The notes: a model not told the origin generated them from the sequence alone. Positions 26,440 to 35,446 are shown, numbered from the stretch's first letter. The stretch: DNA of 56,626 nt from CAYLMM01 sp964384825 (GCA_964384825.1 CAYLMM010000011.1:1-56626), one strand, 5' to 3'. Program-made: numbers and translations.

Positions 26440-28764
26440 ATGAAACTGCGCGATTCGATCACCGACAAGCTCGACATCCGGCCCGGCGAGGCCCGCCCCC
26501 TGGCGATGGCCTGCCTGGGCTCCTTCCTGATGCTGGCGTTCCTGACCCTCGCCCGCTCCCTGCGCGAGGCCCTGTACCTGACCACCTTCGACGTCAGCAC
26601 GCTGCCCTACATCACCGCCGGCGCGGTGGTGGCCAGCCTGCCCGCGGTGGCCGTCTTCACCGCCATGGCGGGCCGTTTCCCGCTGCGCAGGCTGCTGACG
26701 ATGGTCGGCGTCGGCCTGGCGATCGGTTCGGTCGCGTTGTGGCCCCATCTGGGGCGGTCCGGCGTCGCGGTCATCCTGTTCTATCTGATGACGGCGGTCG
26801 GGGTGATGCTGCTGACCTCGGGGTTCTGGATGCTGACCTCGGAGATCTTCGCGGTGCGGGACGCCAAGCGGCTCTTCGCCCTGATCGGGGCGGGCGGCAC
26901 GGCCGGCGCCATGGTCATGGGCGGGATCCTGGCGCTGATGAACAACACCGCCGCTTTGGTCCTGATGGTGGCTCTGCCGTTCGCGTTCCTGGCGTCCCAG
27001 TGGCTGCAGCCGAAGAGCGAGGCGGAGATCGAGTCCGGGACCGTTCCGCCGCGCGGCGATTCCGGCGCCGGGGAATCCGAGGCCGGCCGCCGCTGGCCCA
27101 AGGGGGGGAATTTCGACAGCCTGCGCCTGGTCTTCGGCAATCCCCATCTGCGGACCATCGCCCTGATCGTCATGATCGCGACGACCGCCAGCACGCTGGT
27201 CGATTTCCAGTTCAAGGAGATGGCCCGGGCCTCCATCTCCGAAACGGCCGCCCTGACCCGCTTCTTCGGCGCCTTCTACGGTTGGGCCGGAGCGATCGCC
27301 CTGGCGGTGCAGCTGGCGGTATCGTCGCGCCTGCTGGCGAAGTCGGGAGTCTCCCGCGGCCTCGGCGTGCTGCCGCTGTTCCTGCTCGTCGGCACCTCGG
27401 TCTTCCTGTTCGTTCCGGGGCTGGCGTCGATCACGCTGCTGCGCGGTTCGGACAACGCCCTGCGCAAATCGGTCTACCGGCCGGTGGTCGAGTTCCTCTA
27501 CGTGCCCCTGCCCGCCGCGCTGAGGCGCCGGACCAAGACCTTCATCGACACGATCGTCGATGGGGCCGCCGAAGGCCTGGGCGCCCTGGTGGTCTTCCTG
27601 TGGGTGACCCTTTCCGGGCTGCCCTCGCGCGCGCTGTCGGCGATGGTGCTGGCGCTGTCGTTGGCCATGCTGGCCCAGAGCCGCCGCATGGGAGCGGAAT
27701 ACTTCTCGACGATCGTCGACCGGTTGAAGCAGGAGGGCGGAGCCGCGGTTCCCGAGCCGGCCGAACCCCGCGAGCACCAGAAGGATCTGCTGAGCGCCAC
27801 GTTCACCCGGATGGACCTGCAGGCGATGGTCGGAGAGATGCAGATCGGAGGCATGGCCGGAGGCGATGACTCGTCCGGCCCGGACATCCCGCCGGATCCC
27901 GGGCCGGCGACGCCCCTGGAACGGCTGCGCTCGGCCGACGACCGCATCGCCGCCGGCGCGGTGAGCGAGATCGAAGACTGGGACGACGAGCATCTGGCCC
28001 AGCTGATCCGCCTGCTGGCCCGCGACGGGATGACCCGCACCGTGGTCGCCGCTCTCGGTTCGCTGGAGGATCGGGCCCTGGACTGGCTGATCGCGATGCT
28101 GGCGGACGAGGAGGCGGATTTCGTCATCCGCCGCCGCATTCCCTCGGTGCTGGCCGAGACGGGCGGCGAGCGGGCCGACGACGCCCTGCTCGACGCCCTG
28201 GGCGCCGGGCGCTTCGAGGTGCGCTACAAGGCGGCCGTCGCCCTGGTGCGGCGCCGGCGGCGCGGGCTGCCCCTCTCGCTGCGCGACCGCGATGCGCGGG
28301 TCTGGGCGGCCGTGCGCGCCGAGGTGCGGCGCGATCGTCCGATCTGGGAATTGCAGCGGATTCTCGACGCGACCGACGTGCCCGAGGACGGTCTGGTGGC
28401 TGTCCGGGTGGGGGTGCGGGGCGAGCTGAGCCTCGAGCACACCTTCCGCATGCTCTCGCTGGTGCTCGATCCCGAGACCGTGCGCGCCGCCTTCGAGGGG
28501 GTGCTGCTGTCGGGCAGCCGGCTCAAGAGCTTCGCGCTGGAATACCTCGAGCAGGCCCTGCCCGAGGATGTCCGCCGCCGTCTGTGGCTGTTCATCGGGG
28601 ATGTGAGCGAATACGCCCGGCGCAGGCAGACGCGCTCGCTGGACGAGGTCGCCGGCGACCTGATGGAGACCCGCGCAACCCTCTTCGCCGACAAGGACGA
28701 CCGCGATGCGCTGCGCAGGATGGTCGCCGACCGCGACGGCCCGCCGCCGGACGAGCAGGCGTAG
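26440..28764 (+). CDS. Npt1/Npt2 (TlcC)-like MFS transporter with C-terminal HEAT-type repeats
   Basis: A 774-residue protein. The first 430 residues hold about 11-12 membrane segments and resemble the ATP/ADP carrier (TlcC/NTT) family: EARPLAMACLGSFLMLAF at the start, then REALYLTTFDVSTLPYI, IGAGGTAGAMVMGG and SRRMGAEYF at the end of the membrane part. After a linker comes a soluble alpha-solenoid (about 480-774), for example DRIAAGAVSEIEDW and ALDWLIAMLADEEADFVIRRRIPSVLAETG, in the style of HEAT repeats. NTT proteins exchange nucleotides in obligate intracellular bacteria, but many free-living bacteria encode such HEAT-fused relatives with unknown cargo. No ribosome site is clear before the ATG; a possible promoter is TTGATC (26382) with GATAAC (26404), 16 bases apart. 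Confidence 0.8.
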   Translation: MKLRDSITDKLDIRPGEARPLAMACLGSFLMLAFLTLARSLREALYLTTFDVSTLPYITAGAVVASLPAVAVFTAMAGRFPLRRLLTMVGVGLAIGSVALWPHLGRSGVAVILFYLMTAVGVMLLTSGFWMLTSEIFAVRDAKRLFALIGAGGTAGAMVMGGILALMNNTAALVLMVALPFAFLASQWLQPKSEAEIESGTVPPRGDSGAGESEAGRRWPKGGNFDSLRLVFGNPHLRTIALIVMIATTASTLVDFQFKEMARASISETAALTRFFGAFYGWAGAIALAVQLAVSSRLLAKSGVSRGLGVLPLFLLVGTSVFLFVPGLASITLLRGSDNALRKSVYRPVVEFLYVPLPAALRRRTKTFIDTIVDGAAEGLGALVVFLWVTLSGLPSRALSAMVLALSLAMLAQSRRMGAEYFSTIVDRLKQEGGAAVPEPAEPREHQKDLLSATFTRMDLQAMVGEMQIGGMAGGDDSSGPDIPPDPGPATPLERLRSADDRIAAGAVSEIEDWDDEHLAQLIRLLARDGMTRTVVAALGSLEDRALDWLIAMLADEEADFVIRRRIPSVLAETGGERADDALLDALGAGRFEVRYKAAVALVRRRRRGLPLSLRDRDARVWAAVRAEVRRDRPIWELQRILDATDVPEDGLVAVRVGVRGELSLEHTFRMLSLVLDPETVRAAFEGVLLSGSRLKSFALEYLEQALPEDVRRRLWLFIGDVSEYARRRQTRSLDEVAGDLMETRATLFADKDDRDALRRMVADRDGPPPDEQA

Positions 28765-28797
28765 GCGGCGAACCCGCGCGGTCCGCCGCCCCGCGGA

Positions 28798-29478
28798 TCA
28801 TCGGAAGTGGATGTCGCCGCTGCCGAAGGTCTTCTTCGACCGCTCGGACGGATCCCCGTAGCAGACGATGTCGCCGCTGCCGAAGACCGACAGTTCGACG
28901 CTGCGATCGGCGGTCAGCACCACGTCGCCCGAGCCCTTGATCGACACCTCGGCGGAGTGGGTCGCCAGATCCTTCGCCTTCACGTCGCCGGAACCGAAGA
29001 TCTCCAGGTCGAAGGAATCGGCGGCGCCCGCCAGGTCCACGTCCCCGGAACCGAAGATCTCCAGGCCGAAGTCCCTGCGGTCCAGCCCGGTCACGTCCGC
29101 GTCGCCGGATCCGTAGATCTTCAGGAATCGCAGGTCGGACGTGAACAGCTTCATTCCCGCCCGCGAACGCGAAGAGCAGGATTTGTCGAAATCGATGACA
29201 AGCCTGCCGCCCTCGACCTCGGTCGTGATGATGTCGACCAGGTTGTCGTCGATGGTCAGCTCGGCGTCGCCGGACTCGCCGACCACGATCTCCAGGTCGA
29301 GGCAGGTCTTGTTCTCGATCCGGTCGAATTCCTCCAGCTCGCGGGTCACGGTCGCCGTGTCGCCGGATCCCTTGATGGTCTTGGACCAGAAGTTCTTCTT
29401 GTGGCTCCAGGCGGCCGCGGGCTGGACGGCCAGGGCCATCAATCCCATCAGGATCAGAAGCGCGGATAGACGTCTCAT
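28798..29478 (-). CDS. GIN-domain (DUF2807) exported protein
   Basis: A 226-residue exported protein with signal peptide (about 1-23, ending AAAW). The body is one putative auto-transporter adhesin head GIN domain: a right-handed beta structure in which the short motif GSGD recurs about eight times (IKGSGDTATV, IYGSGDADV, IFGSGDVDL, IFGSGDVKA, IKGSGDVVL, VFGSGDIVC, TFGSGDIHF), with one turn per roughly 19-22 residues. Such domains are widespread in Bacteroidetes and other FCB bacteria and are found in the envelope; their role is not established. AAGGAG is six bases before the ATG. Two cysteines (in KTCLDL and KSCSSR) may form a disulfide. It stands between the end of the nucleotide-carrier-like gene and a lipoprotein gene on the same strand. 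Confidence 0.85.
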   Translation of the reverse strand: MRRLSALLILMGLMALAVQPAAAWSHKKNFWSKTIKGSGDTATVTRELEEFDRIENKTCLDLEIVVGESGDAELTIDDNLVDIITTEVEGGRLVIDFDKSCSSRSRAGMKLFTSDLRFLKIYGSGDADVTGLDRRDFGLEIFGSGDVDLAGAADSFDLEIFGSGDVKAKDLATHSAEVSIKGSGDVVLTADRSVELSVFGSGDIVCYGDPSERSKKTFGSGDIHFR

Positions 29479-29576
29479 CGGAATCTCCTTGTCTGAGCCG
29501 GTCGTTCGGCTGCCGGGTCTGATACGGGAGGGATGGCGCGTTGTTGCGGTTCCGCGGCGGCGGCGGGGTGAGAAAG

Positions 29577-29602
29577 GGGCGGGCCGGTGTTCCGGCCCGC
29601 CC
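29577..29602 (-). terminator. Terminator after the CpcT-like lipoprotein gene
   Basis: An 11-bp perfect stem (29577-29587 with 29592-29602) has a four-base loop. Read on the minus strand it is followed by CTTTCTC. It lies 13 bases after the stop of the gene that ends at 29615. Confidence 0.65.
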
Positions 29603-29614
29603 TCTCGCTTGTCG

Positions 29615-30286
29615 CTAGTCGGCGATCCGGTCGAAGACGTAGGGCCCCTTCTCGGCCCCCCAGATCTGCTCGCCGTCGGCGTCGAAGCCGCGATCCCAGC
29701 TCTCCATCCTGTCGGCGGTCAGCAGCACCTCGCTGGTGGCGTAGGCCGCGCCGTGCAGGCTGCTCGAACAACCGGCGCCGACCGTCCCGCCGGTGAAGCT
29801 TCCGTCGACGAAGCGCAGGATCGAGGCGCAGCCCTCGCGGCGCAGCAGGTCGGCGCTGGACAGGGCTCCGAAGAGTCGCGTGTCGCGCCAGGCGCCGATG
29901 AACTTCTCCGATTCGGGCAGGGCGTAGACCTCGCTGCGGCAGGCTCCGTCGGGGTCGCGCGTCAGCCGGTAGATGCGTTGGCGGTAGGGGGCGTCGGCGT
30001 CTTCGGCCACCGCCTGCTCGACGTACATCCACAACGCGTCGCTGCGCCATTCCCAGATCGGCACCATCCGCAGGCGGATATCGAGGTAGTCCGGGTCGGC
30101 GGCGGCCTGGGCGGCGCTGCTGAACGAGCCGTGCAGCCAGTCGGCCAGCCGCGAGAGATCGGTGTCGTGACTGGGGCCCAGGGCGACGCCCTCGGAGCAG
30201 CAGCGGCATCCGCAGCCGGAGGCCAGCAGCAGGAAAAACAGCAGAAGCATGGCCGGCGCGGCGGCGCGCGGGGCGAAGCGGGGCAT
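29615..30286 (-). CDS. CpcT/CpeT-like (DUF1001) lipoprotein
   Basis: A 223-residue protein. The N-terminus has a hydrophobic signal and a lipobox (LASG then Cys25), so it is expected to be a lipid-anchored protein in the periplasm or outer membrane. The remainder follows the CpcT/CpeT family closely: DLSRLADWLHGSFSS, RMVPIWEWRSDALWMYVEQA, YRQRIYRLTR, KFIGAWRD, LRREGCA, CSSSLHGAAYATSEV, and SWDRGFDADGEQIWGAEKGPYVF. In cyanobacteria this fold attaches bilin pigments to phycobiliproteins; in other bacteria, where no phycobiliproteins exist, its role is unknown and probably concerns another small hydrophobic ligand. The cluster CGCRCC after the lipobox is unusually rich in cysteine. A terminator follows at 29577-29602. 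Confidence 0.85.
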   Translation of the reverse strand: MPRFAPRAAAPAMLLLFFLLLASGCGCRCCSEGVALGPSHDTDLSRLADWLHGSFSSAAQAAADPDYLDIRLRMVPIWEWRSDALWMYVEQAVAEDADAPYRQRIYRLTRDPDGACRSEVYALPESEKFIGAWRDTRLFGALSSADLLRREGCASILRFVDGSFTGGTVGAGCSSSLHGAAYATSEVLLTADRMESWDRGFDADGEQIWGAEKGPYVFDRIAD

Positions 30287-30367
30287 GGAGCACCTCCGGA
30301 ACGGGATGTGGGTTTCACGTCTACCTAACCTCCCGCGGGGCGGTCGCGCAAGCGCGGATCGGGAGGC

Positions 30368-30396
30368 TTGTCATCGCGCCCCGCTGCGGCTAGTGT
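30368..30396 (+). promoter_or_regulatory. Promoter of RsbU-like phosphatase gene, probably giving a leaderless RNA
   Basis: TTGTCA (30368-30373) and TAGTGT (30391-30396) are exactly 17 bases apart. The ATG at 30403 falls where RNA synthesis would be expected to begin, and there is no ribosome-binding sequence between the two. Confidence 0.6.
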
Positions 30397-30402
30397 CGGG
30401 CC

Positions 30403-32778
30403 ATGACCAGGAAGAAGAACGACGCCCCGGCCCAGGGGCTTGCTTTCCGATCCGGAGCCGAAGATACGATCATCGGCTGGCGCCGCTCAGAACATCCGGC
30501 GAAGCGGATCGCCTGGCTGCGCCTGCTCTTCGCCGTGGGCTCGGCCCTGGTCGCGGGCGGGCTGGCGATAGGCATCGTCGGCCTGGGCCCGGCCGGCGCC
30601 TGGACGGTCGCCCTGTTCGCCGGCGTCGCGTGGTGGGGAGCCGCCCGTTTCCTGCTGATGGATGTCAGCTGGCGCCGTTTCTGGATCGTCTGGCTGATCC
30701 TGGGCGCCGCGGCGCCGGTCTATCTGGGGCCCGGCCCCGGCGGCCGCGCGCTGGGCCTGGGGATGGCGGTCCTGTTCCTGTTGATGCGACGTTTCCGGGC
30801 CTTGCAGCCCCTCGGATCGCGCCGGCGCGCGGGCGCGTTCCTGATGGGATGCTGCATCCTGATCGTGCTGGCCATCGCCGGAGGGCCGGTCGTCTCCGAA
30901 GGGGCGGGCCGCTTCGCGCGGGTCGGGGCGGCGCTGGCCTGGCTGGCGCTCTGGTCGCTGCGGGTCTTCTGGGCGTTCAGCCTGGTCCATCTGTTCCTCG
31001 GCATGCGTCTGCACTTCCTGCGTCTGCGGCCCAAGCTGGCGGTCAGCGGCCTGTTCGTGGCCCTGTTGCCGTTGCTGATGGCGGTGGCCTTCGTCCTGCT
31101 GGCCGGCTACGGGGTCCAGGGCGGCGGCAGGGCCGGCACCGGCCGGCTGATCCTGCAGGAATGGGCCCGCGACCTGGACGCCCGGACGCTCGATCCGGCC
31201 GCCGCCGATTCCACCTTCTTCCGCTGGGAACGCGGTTCCGGCCGCGAGACCGAAGGCGCAACCCCGGCTTGGCTCGACGGCTTCATCGCAGCCCTGGATG
31301 CCGCCGCTGCCGACACCCTCGCTTCGCGCCATTTCCCCGCCGACACCACGGCCTATTTCATTCTCGGCGATCGCCTGTGGCTGCTGCGTCTGCGCGGCGC
31401 CGGGTCGGCCCGCGCCGAGGTGGCCGGAATGTCGCTGGACCGGGCGCGTCTGGACCGGTTGGCCGGTCTGGTCCGCGCCGATGTGGGCCTGTACTCGGCG
31501 GGCGGCATGGAATTCGGCGCCGACGAGGGCGCGACGGATGTCGATCTCGATCTTCACGGCCGTTTCGGCGAGGCTCCGCCCGATACGGGGAAGGTTTCGT
31601 TCTGGCGGCGGAAACTCGGATTCGGCGGCAGCCTGGTGCCGGTCATCCATCTGGATGGAGGACGCTTCCGCCACACAGGCGTGCTGCTGCATCTATCGAT
31701 CAGCCCCGCCGAGCTGTCCGCCGAATTCCTGAGCGGCGAGGCCAACGAGTTCAACCGCGTCGTGCTGGCGGCCCTGGCCGTCGTGGCGGGGCTGTTCCTG
31801 GCCGTCGTGGCCGCGGCCCTGTTCTTCGGGGTGCGGATCACCAACGGCATCACCGCCGCGGTGGGGGATCTGCACAAGGGCGCGCACCAGTTGGCCGCGG
31901 GCGATTTCGACACCCACATCGACATTCCCAACGAGGACGAACTGGGCGATCTGGCGCTGGCCTTCAACGACATGACCGCCGCCATCCGGCGCGGACGCGA
32001 CGAGGCCGTGGCCCGCGAGCGCCTGGAACGCGAGATGGCCACCGCGCGGGACATCCAGCAAAGGCTGCTGCCCCACGAGACTCCCGTGCTGGCGGGCTTC
32101 GAGGTGACCGGGGTCAGCGTGCCCAGCCTGCAGGTCGGCGGCGACTACTTCGATTTCCTCGATCAGGGCGACCAGAGGCTGGGCGTGGCGGTGGGCGACG
32201 TGTCGGGCAAGGGCATGCCCGCGGCCCTGCTGATGGCGAACCTCCAGGCCAGCCTGCAGGGGCAGGTCATCCATCCGAGCACGGTGGCCGAGGTCGTCGG
32301 CCGGGTGAACGACTTGCTGGTGCGGTCGACCGATCCGCACATGTTCGCAACCTTCTTCTACGGCGTGCTCGACCGGCGCACGGCGAGCTTCACCTGCACC
32401 AACGCGGGGCACAATCCGCCCCTGCTGCTGCGGGCCGACGGCGGGGTCGAGCATCTGGAATCCGGCGGTTTGCTGCTCGGGATGCTGCCGGAGATCGGCT
32501 ACAGGCAGCAGACGGCGATCCTGGATCCGGGCGACGTCCTGCTGCTGTACACCGACGGCATCACCGAGGCGATGGGCCCTGCGGCGGACATCGAAGACGA
32601 CGATATCGATCCCGAGGCCATGTTCGGCGACGAGAGGCTGCTGGAAGTCGCCCGGGCCAACGCTCACCGGCCGGCGGTCGAGCAGCGCGAGGCGATCCTG
32701 CGGGCCGTCAACGACTTCACCGCCGGCGTGCCCCAGAGCGACGACATCACGCTGGTGATCCTGCGGCGGCAGCCTTGA
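30403..32778 (+). CDS. HAMP-linked SpoIIE/RsbU-type serine phosphatase
   Basis: A 791-residue membrane signalling protein. About seven hydrophobic segments lie in the first 225 residues, followed by an extracytoplasmic part (about 235-445), another membrane segment (about 450-478), a HAMP domain (about 480-530, RITNGITAAVGDL and GDLALAFNDM), a short coil with ATARDIQQRLLP, and a PP2C-like SpoIIE domain (about 565-790). Metal-binding aspartates are seen in VGGDYFDF, VGDVSGKGMPAALLMA, YTDGITEA and SDDITLVIL. Such enzymes dephosphorylate anti-anti-sigma factors and so turn on stress sigma factors; no partner genes are adjacent. It may be read from a leaderless RNA. It precedes phoB by 93 bases, with a Pho-box-like element in between, so phoB likely has its own promoter. 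Confidence 0.88.
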   Translation: MTRKKNDAPAQGLAFRSGAEDTIIGWRRSEHPAKRIAWLRLLFAVGSALVAGGLAIGIVGLGPAGAWTVALFAGVAWWGAARFLLMDVSWRRFWIVWLILGAAAPVYLGPGPGGRALGLGMAVLFLLMRRFRALQPLGSRRRAGAFLMGCCILIVLAIAGGPVVSEGAGRFARVGAALAWLALWSLRVFWAFSLVHLFLGMRLHFLRLRPKLAVSGLFVALLPLLMAVAFVLLAGYGVQGGGRAGTGRLILQEWARDLDARTLDPAAADSTFFRWERGSGRETEGATPAWLDGFIAALDAAAADTLASRHFPADTTAYFILGDRLWLLRLRGAGSARAEVAGMSLDRARLDRLAGLVRADVGLYSAGGMEFGADEGATDVDLDLHGRFGEAPPDTGKVSFWRRKLGFGGSLVPVIHLDGGRFRHTGVLLHLSISPAELSAEFLSGEANEFNRVVLAALAVVAGLFLAVVAAALFFGVRITNGITAAVGDLHKGAHQLAAGDFDTHIDIPNEDELGDLALAFNDMTAAIRRGRDEAVARERLEREMATARDIQQRLLPHETPVLAGFEVTGVSVPSLQVGGDYFDFLDQGDQRLGVAVGDVSGKGMPAALLMANLQASLQGQVIHPSTVAEVVGRVNDLLVRSTDPHMFATFFYGVLDRRTASFTCTNAGHNPPLLLRADGGVEHLESGGLLLGMLPEIGYRQQTAILDPGDVLLLYTDGITEAMGPAADIEDDDIDPEAMFGDERLLEVARANAHRPAVEQREAILRAVNDFTAGVPQSDDITLVILRRQP

Positions 32779-32791
32779 AGCCGGATCGTCT

Positions 32792-32808
32792 TTAACCGTT
32801 TTTTCATT
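32792..32808 (+). promoter_or_regulatory. Pho-box-like element upstream of phoB
   Basis: TTAACC (32792-32797) and TTCATT (32803-32808) are two direct half-sites whose starts are 11 bases apart, the period expected for PhoB/PhoP-type regulators. The same pair occurs upstream of the porin gene at 36963. A possible -10, TTCTAT, follows at 32830. Autoregulation of phoB is the likely meaning. Confidence 0.6.
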
Positions 32809-32871
32809 TGATCTTCCGGCCGAACGGCGTTCTATGGGACGAAAACACCCAGGCTGCGGGAGGTCGCGGAA

Positions 32872-33567
32872 ATGACGCGCGAGACCATACTGGTCGTCGA
32901 GGACGAGCCGGACATCCAGGAACTGATCACCTACAACCTGACCCGCGAAGGCTTCACCGTGTCGGTCATCGGCAGCGGCGAAGAGGCCCTCGATGCGATC
33001 CGCGGCGAACCGCCCGGACTGGTGCTGCTCGACCTGATGCTGCCCGGCCTGGACGGCCGCGAGGTCTGCCGCGAACTGAAGGCCGACGCGGAGACCCGGA
33101 ACATCCCGGTGATCATGCTGACCGCCCGCGGCGAGGAGGCCGACATCGTGTCCGGCCTGGAGCTGGGCGCCGACGACTACGTCACCAAGCCCTTCAGCCC
33201 GAAGGTGTTGGCCGCCCGCGTGCGGGCCGTGCTGCGGCGCCGGGCGGCGTCGGCCGCGGGACCGACCGACCAGGGCGAGGTGCTGCGTTTCGCCGGCCTC
33301 GTCATCCATCCCGGCCGCCACGAGGTGATCGTCGACGGCGAGATCGCCCCGCTCTCCTCGACCGAATTCAAGATCCTCCATTTCCTGGCCCGCAGGCCGA
33401 GCTGGGTCTTCAGCAGGCGGCAGATCGTCCAGGGGGCCCACGGCGAGGATCATCCCGTCCTGGATCGTTCGATCGACGTGCAGATCGCCTCGTTGCGCCG
33501 CAAGCTCGGAGAACACGGCCGCTGCGTCGAGACCGTCCGCGGCGTCGGCTACAAATTCACGGAGTGA
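32872..33567 (+). CDS. phoB: Phosphate regulon response regulator PhoB
   Basis: A 231-residue OmpR/PhoB-family regulator. The receiver domain (1-120) has the acidic pair in EDEPDI, phosphoacceptor Asp54 in VLLDLMLPG, and the switch lysine in DYVTKPFSP. The C-terminal winged-helix DNA-binding domain (about 135-230) includes LSSTEFKILHFLARRPSWVFSR and ends with RGVGYKF, as usual for this family. It is followed after four bases by its kinase gene, phoR. A PAS-containing PhoR partner, a porin and phoU in the same cluster, and Pho-box-like repeats upstream, support the phosphate assignment over other OmpR-type regulators. It should bind the TTAACC/TTCAT direct repeats found here. Confidence 0.85.
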   Translation: MTRETILVVEDEPDIQELITYNLTREGFTVSVIGSGEEALDAIRGEPPGLVLLDLMLPGLDGREVCRELKADAETRNIPVIMLTARGEEADIVSGLELGADDYVTKPFSPKVLAARVRAVLRRRAASAAGPTDQGEVLRFAGLVIHPGRHEVIVDGEIAPLSSTEFKILHFLARRPSWVFSRRQIVQGAHGEDHPVLDRSIDVQIASLRRKLGEHGRCVETVRGVGYKFTE

Positions 33568-33571
33568 AACG

Positions 33572-35356
33572 ATGAAGCCTCGGCCGCTGCTGTGGCAGAT
33601 CTTTCCCGCCATCCTGCTGGTGACCGTCGGCGCCCTGCTGGCCACCGGCTTGTTCACCTCGCGCTCGCTGCGGGGCTTCTTCCTGGAGCGGACCTCGTCC
33701 GATCTGCAGGCGAGGGCCTGGACCGTGGCCCGGCAGATGCCGATCCGGCTGGAGCGCGGAGGGGCCGCGAGCGTCGATTCCCTCTGCCGCGATCTCGGGG
33801 AGCGCACCGGGACCCGGCTGACGATGATCCTTCCCGACGGCACCGTCGTCGGCGATTCCCACGAGAACCCCGGCCGGATGGACAACCACGGCGACCGCCC
33901 CGAGATCCGAGCGGCCCTGGCGGGCAGCACCGGCGTTTCGGTGAGGTTCAGCGCCACGCTGCGCGAGACCTTGATGTACGCTGCCATCCCGGTCCGCAGC
34001 GACGGGGAATCGATCGGAGTGCTGCGGGCGGCGATGGCGATCACCGACATCGACCGCGAGCTGGGCGAAATGCGGCGCCGCATCGTTCTGGGGCTGCTCG
34101 CGGTGTTCCTGGTCGCGGCCGCTACGAGCCTGTGGATCTCCCGCCGCATGGCCCGGCCGCTCGAGGAACTGAGGATGGGGGCCAGCCGCTTCGCCGAAGG
34201 CCGCCTGGACCTGCGCCTGTCGGGGGAGGGACCGCGCGAGGTCCGCGACCTGGCCGCGGCGATGAACGGCATGGCCGTCCGTCTGGACGACCGGATCCGG
34301 AAGGTGAGCGACCAGCGCAACGAGCTCAAGGCCGTCCTGGCGAGCATGGACGAGGGCCTGCTGGCGGTCGACGCCGCGGAACGCATCCTGCGGATCAACG
34401 CCGCCGCCGGCCGGCTGCTGGGGTGCGACCCCGCCGAGGCCGAGGGTCGGATGGTGCAGGAGGCCGCCCGCAACTCGAGCCTGCTGAAGTTCGTCACCCG
34501 GGCCCTGGAGGCTTCCGGGCGGATCGAGGAGGATCTGACGGTCGTGCGCGACGGCCGCGAGATCCATCTGCAGGCCGTGGGCTCCCCCCTCTCGGGCGAG
34601 CAGGGGCGCATCGGCGCCCTGGTGGTGCTGAACGACGTCACCCGGCTGCGGCGGCTCGAGGATGTCCGCCGCGAGTTCGTGGCCAACGTCTCGCACGAAC
34701 TCAAGACCCCGATCACGTCGATCCGCGGCTTCGTCGAGACCCTGCGCGAGGGGGCGGCCGGGGATCCCGAGGCTTCGCGGCGTTTCCTGGACATCCTGTC
34801 GCGCCAGTCGGAGCGGCTGCAGGCGATCGTCGAGGATCTGCTCAGCCTCTCGCGTCTGGAGCAGGGCGGCGGCACAGTCGAGGGGATCGATCCCCGTTCG
34901 CTCGCTCCGACGCTCCAGGCCGCGGCGCGGGACTGCGCCGAAACCGCGGCGGCCAAGGAATCCGCGGTGCGGGTGGACTGTCCCGACGACCTGATCTGCC
35001 CCCACGACCCGGGCCTGATCGAGCAGGCGGTGGTCAACCTGATCGACAACGCTCTGCGCTACAACCCTTCCGGAACCCGCGTCGAGGTCGCCGCCGGCCG
35101 CGTCGAGGACGACCTGGTGATCACCGTCCAGGACGACGGCAAGGGCATCGCCGAGCATCATCTGCCGCGGATATTCGAGCGATTCTACCGGGTGGACAGC
35201 GCCCGCAGCCGCGAACGGGGGGGCACGGGGCTGGGGCTGGCCATCGTCAAGCACGTCGCGATCGCCCACGGCGGGAGCGTCGACGTGCGGAGCAGGCCCG
35301 GCGAGGGCGCCCTGTTCTCGATCCGGTTGCCCGGGGATTCCGAACAGCAGCGGTGA
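33572..35356 (+). CDS. phoR: Phosphate regulon sensor histidine kinase PhoR
   Basis: A 594-residue sensor kinase. Two membrane segments (about 9-28 and 168-190) flank a periplasmic part, followed by HAMP (about 192-245), a PAS domain (about 250-355), a HisKA domain with NVSHELKTPITSI (His375), and an HATPase domain with NLIDNALRYN, DDGKGI and GTGLGLAIVKH. The HAMP-PAS-HisKA-HATPase order is that of the PhoR family (including Bacillus-type PhoR with an extracytoplasmic domain). The start is four bases after the phoB stop. PhoR phosphorylates PhoB when phosphate is low and is restrained by PhoU with the Pst transporter; phoU is 3 kb downstream, while pst genes are not in the window. Confidence 0.87.
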   Translation: MKPRPLLWQIFPAILLVTVGALLATGLFTSRSLRGFFLERTSSDLQARAWTVARQMPIRLERGGAASVDSLCRDLGERTGTRLTMILPDGTVVGDSHENPGRMDNHGDRPEIRAALAGSTGVSVRFSATLRETLMYAAIPVRSDGESIGVLRAAMAITDIDRELGEMRRRIVLGLLAVFLVAAATSLWISRRMARPLEELRMGASRFAEGRLDLRLSGEGPREVRDLAAAMNGMAVRLDDRIRKVSDQRNELKAVLASMDEGLLAVDAAERILRINAAAGRLLGCDPAEAEGRMVQEAARNSSLLKFVTRALEASGRIEEDLTVVRDGREIHLQAVGSPLSGEQGRIGALVVLNDVTRLRRLEDVRREFVANVSHELKTPITSIRGFVETLREGAAGDPEASRRFLDILSRQSERLQAIVEDLLSLSRLEQGGGTVEGIDPRSLAPTLQAAARDCAETAAAKESAVRVDCPDDLICPHDPGLIEQAVVNLIDNALRYNPSGTRVEVAAGRVEDDLVITVQDDGKGIAEHHLPRIFERFYRVDSARSRERGGTGLGLAIVKHVAIAHGGSVDVRSRPGEGALFSIRLPGDSEQQR

Positions 35357-35377
35357 ACCGGATCCGGACCGCCGCGG

Positions 35378-35406
35378 TTGTCCCGGTCCGGCGTCGGTGG
35401 TAGATT
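35378..35406 (+). promoter_or_regulatory. Promoter of NapC/ImcH-like cytochrome gene
   Basis: TTGTCC (35378-35383) and TAGATT (35401-35406) are exactly 17 bases apart, just after the phoR stop. The leader would be about 34 bases. Confidence 0.6.
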
Positions 35407-35446
35407 GGAACGTAGCTTCGAAGCCACCACGGTCCGGGAGGGCGCC

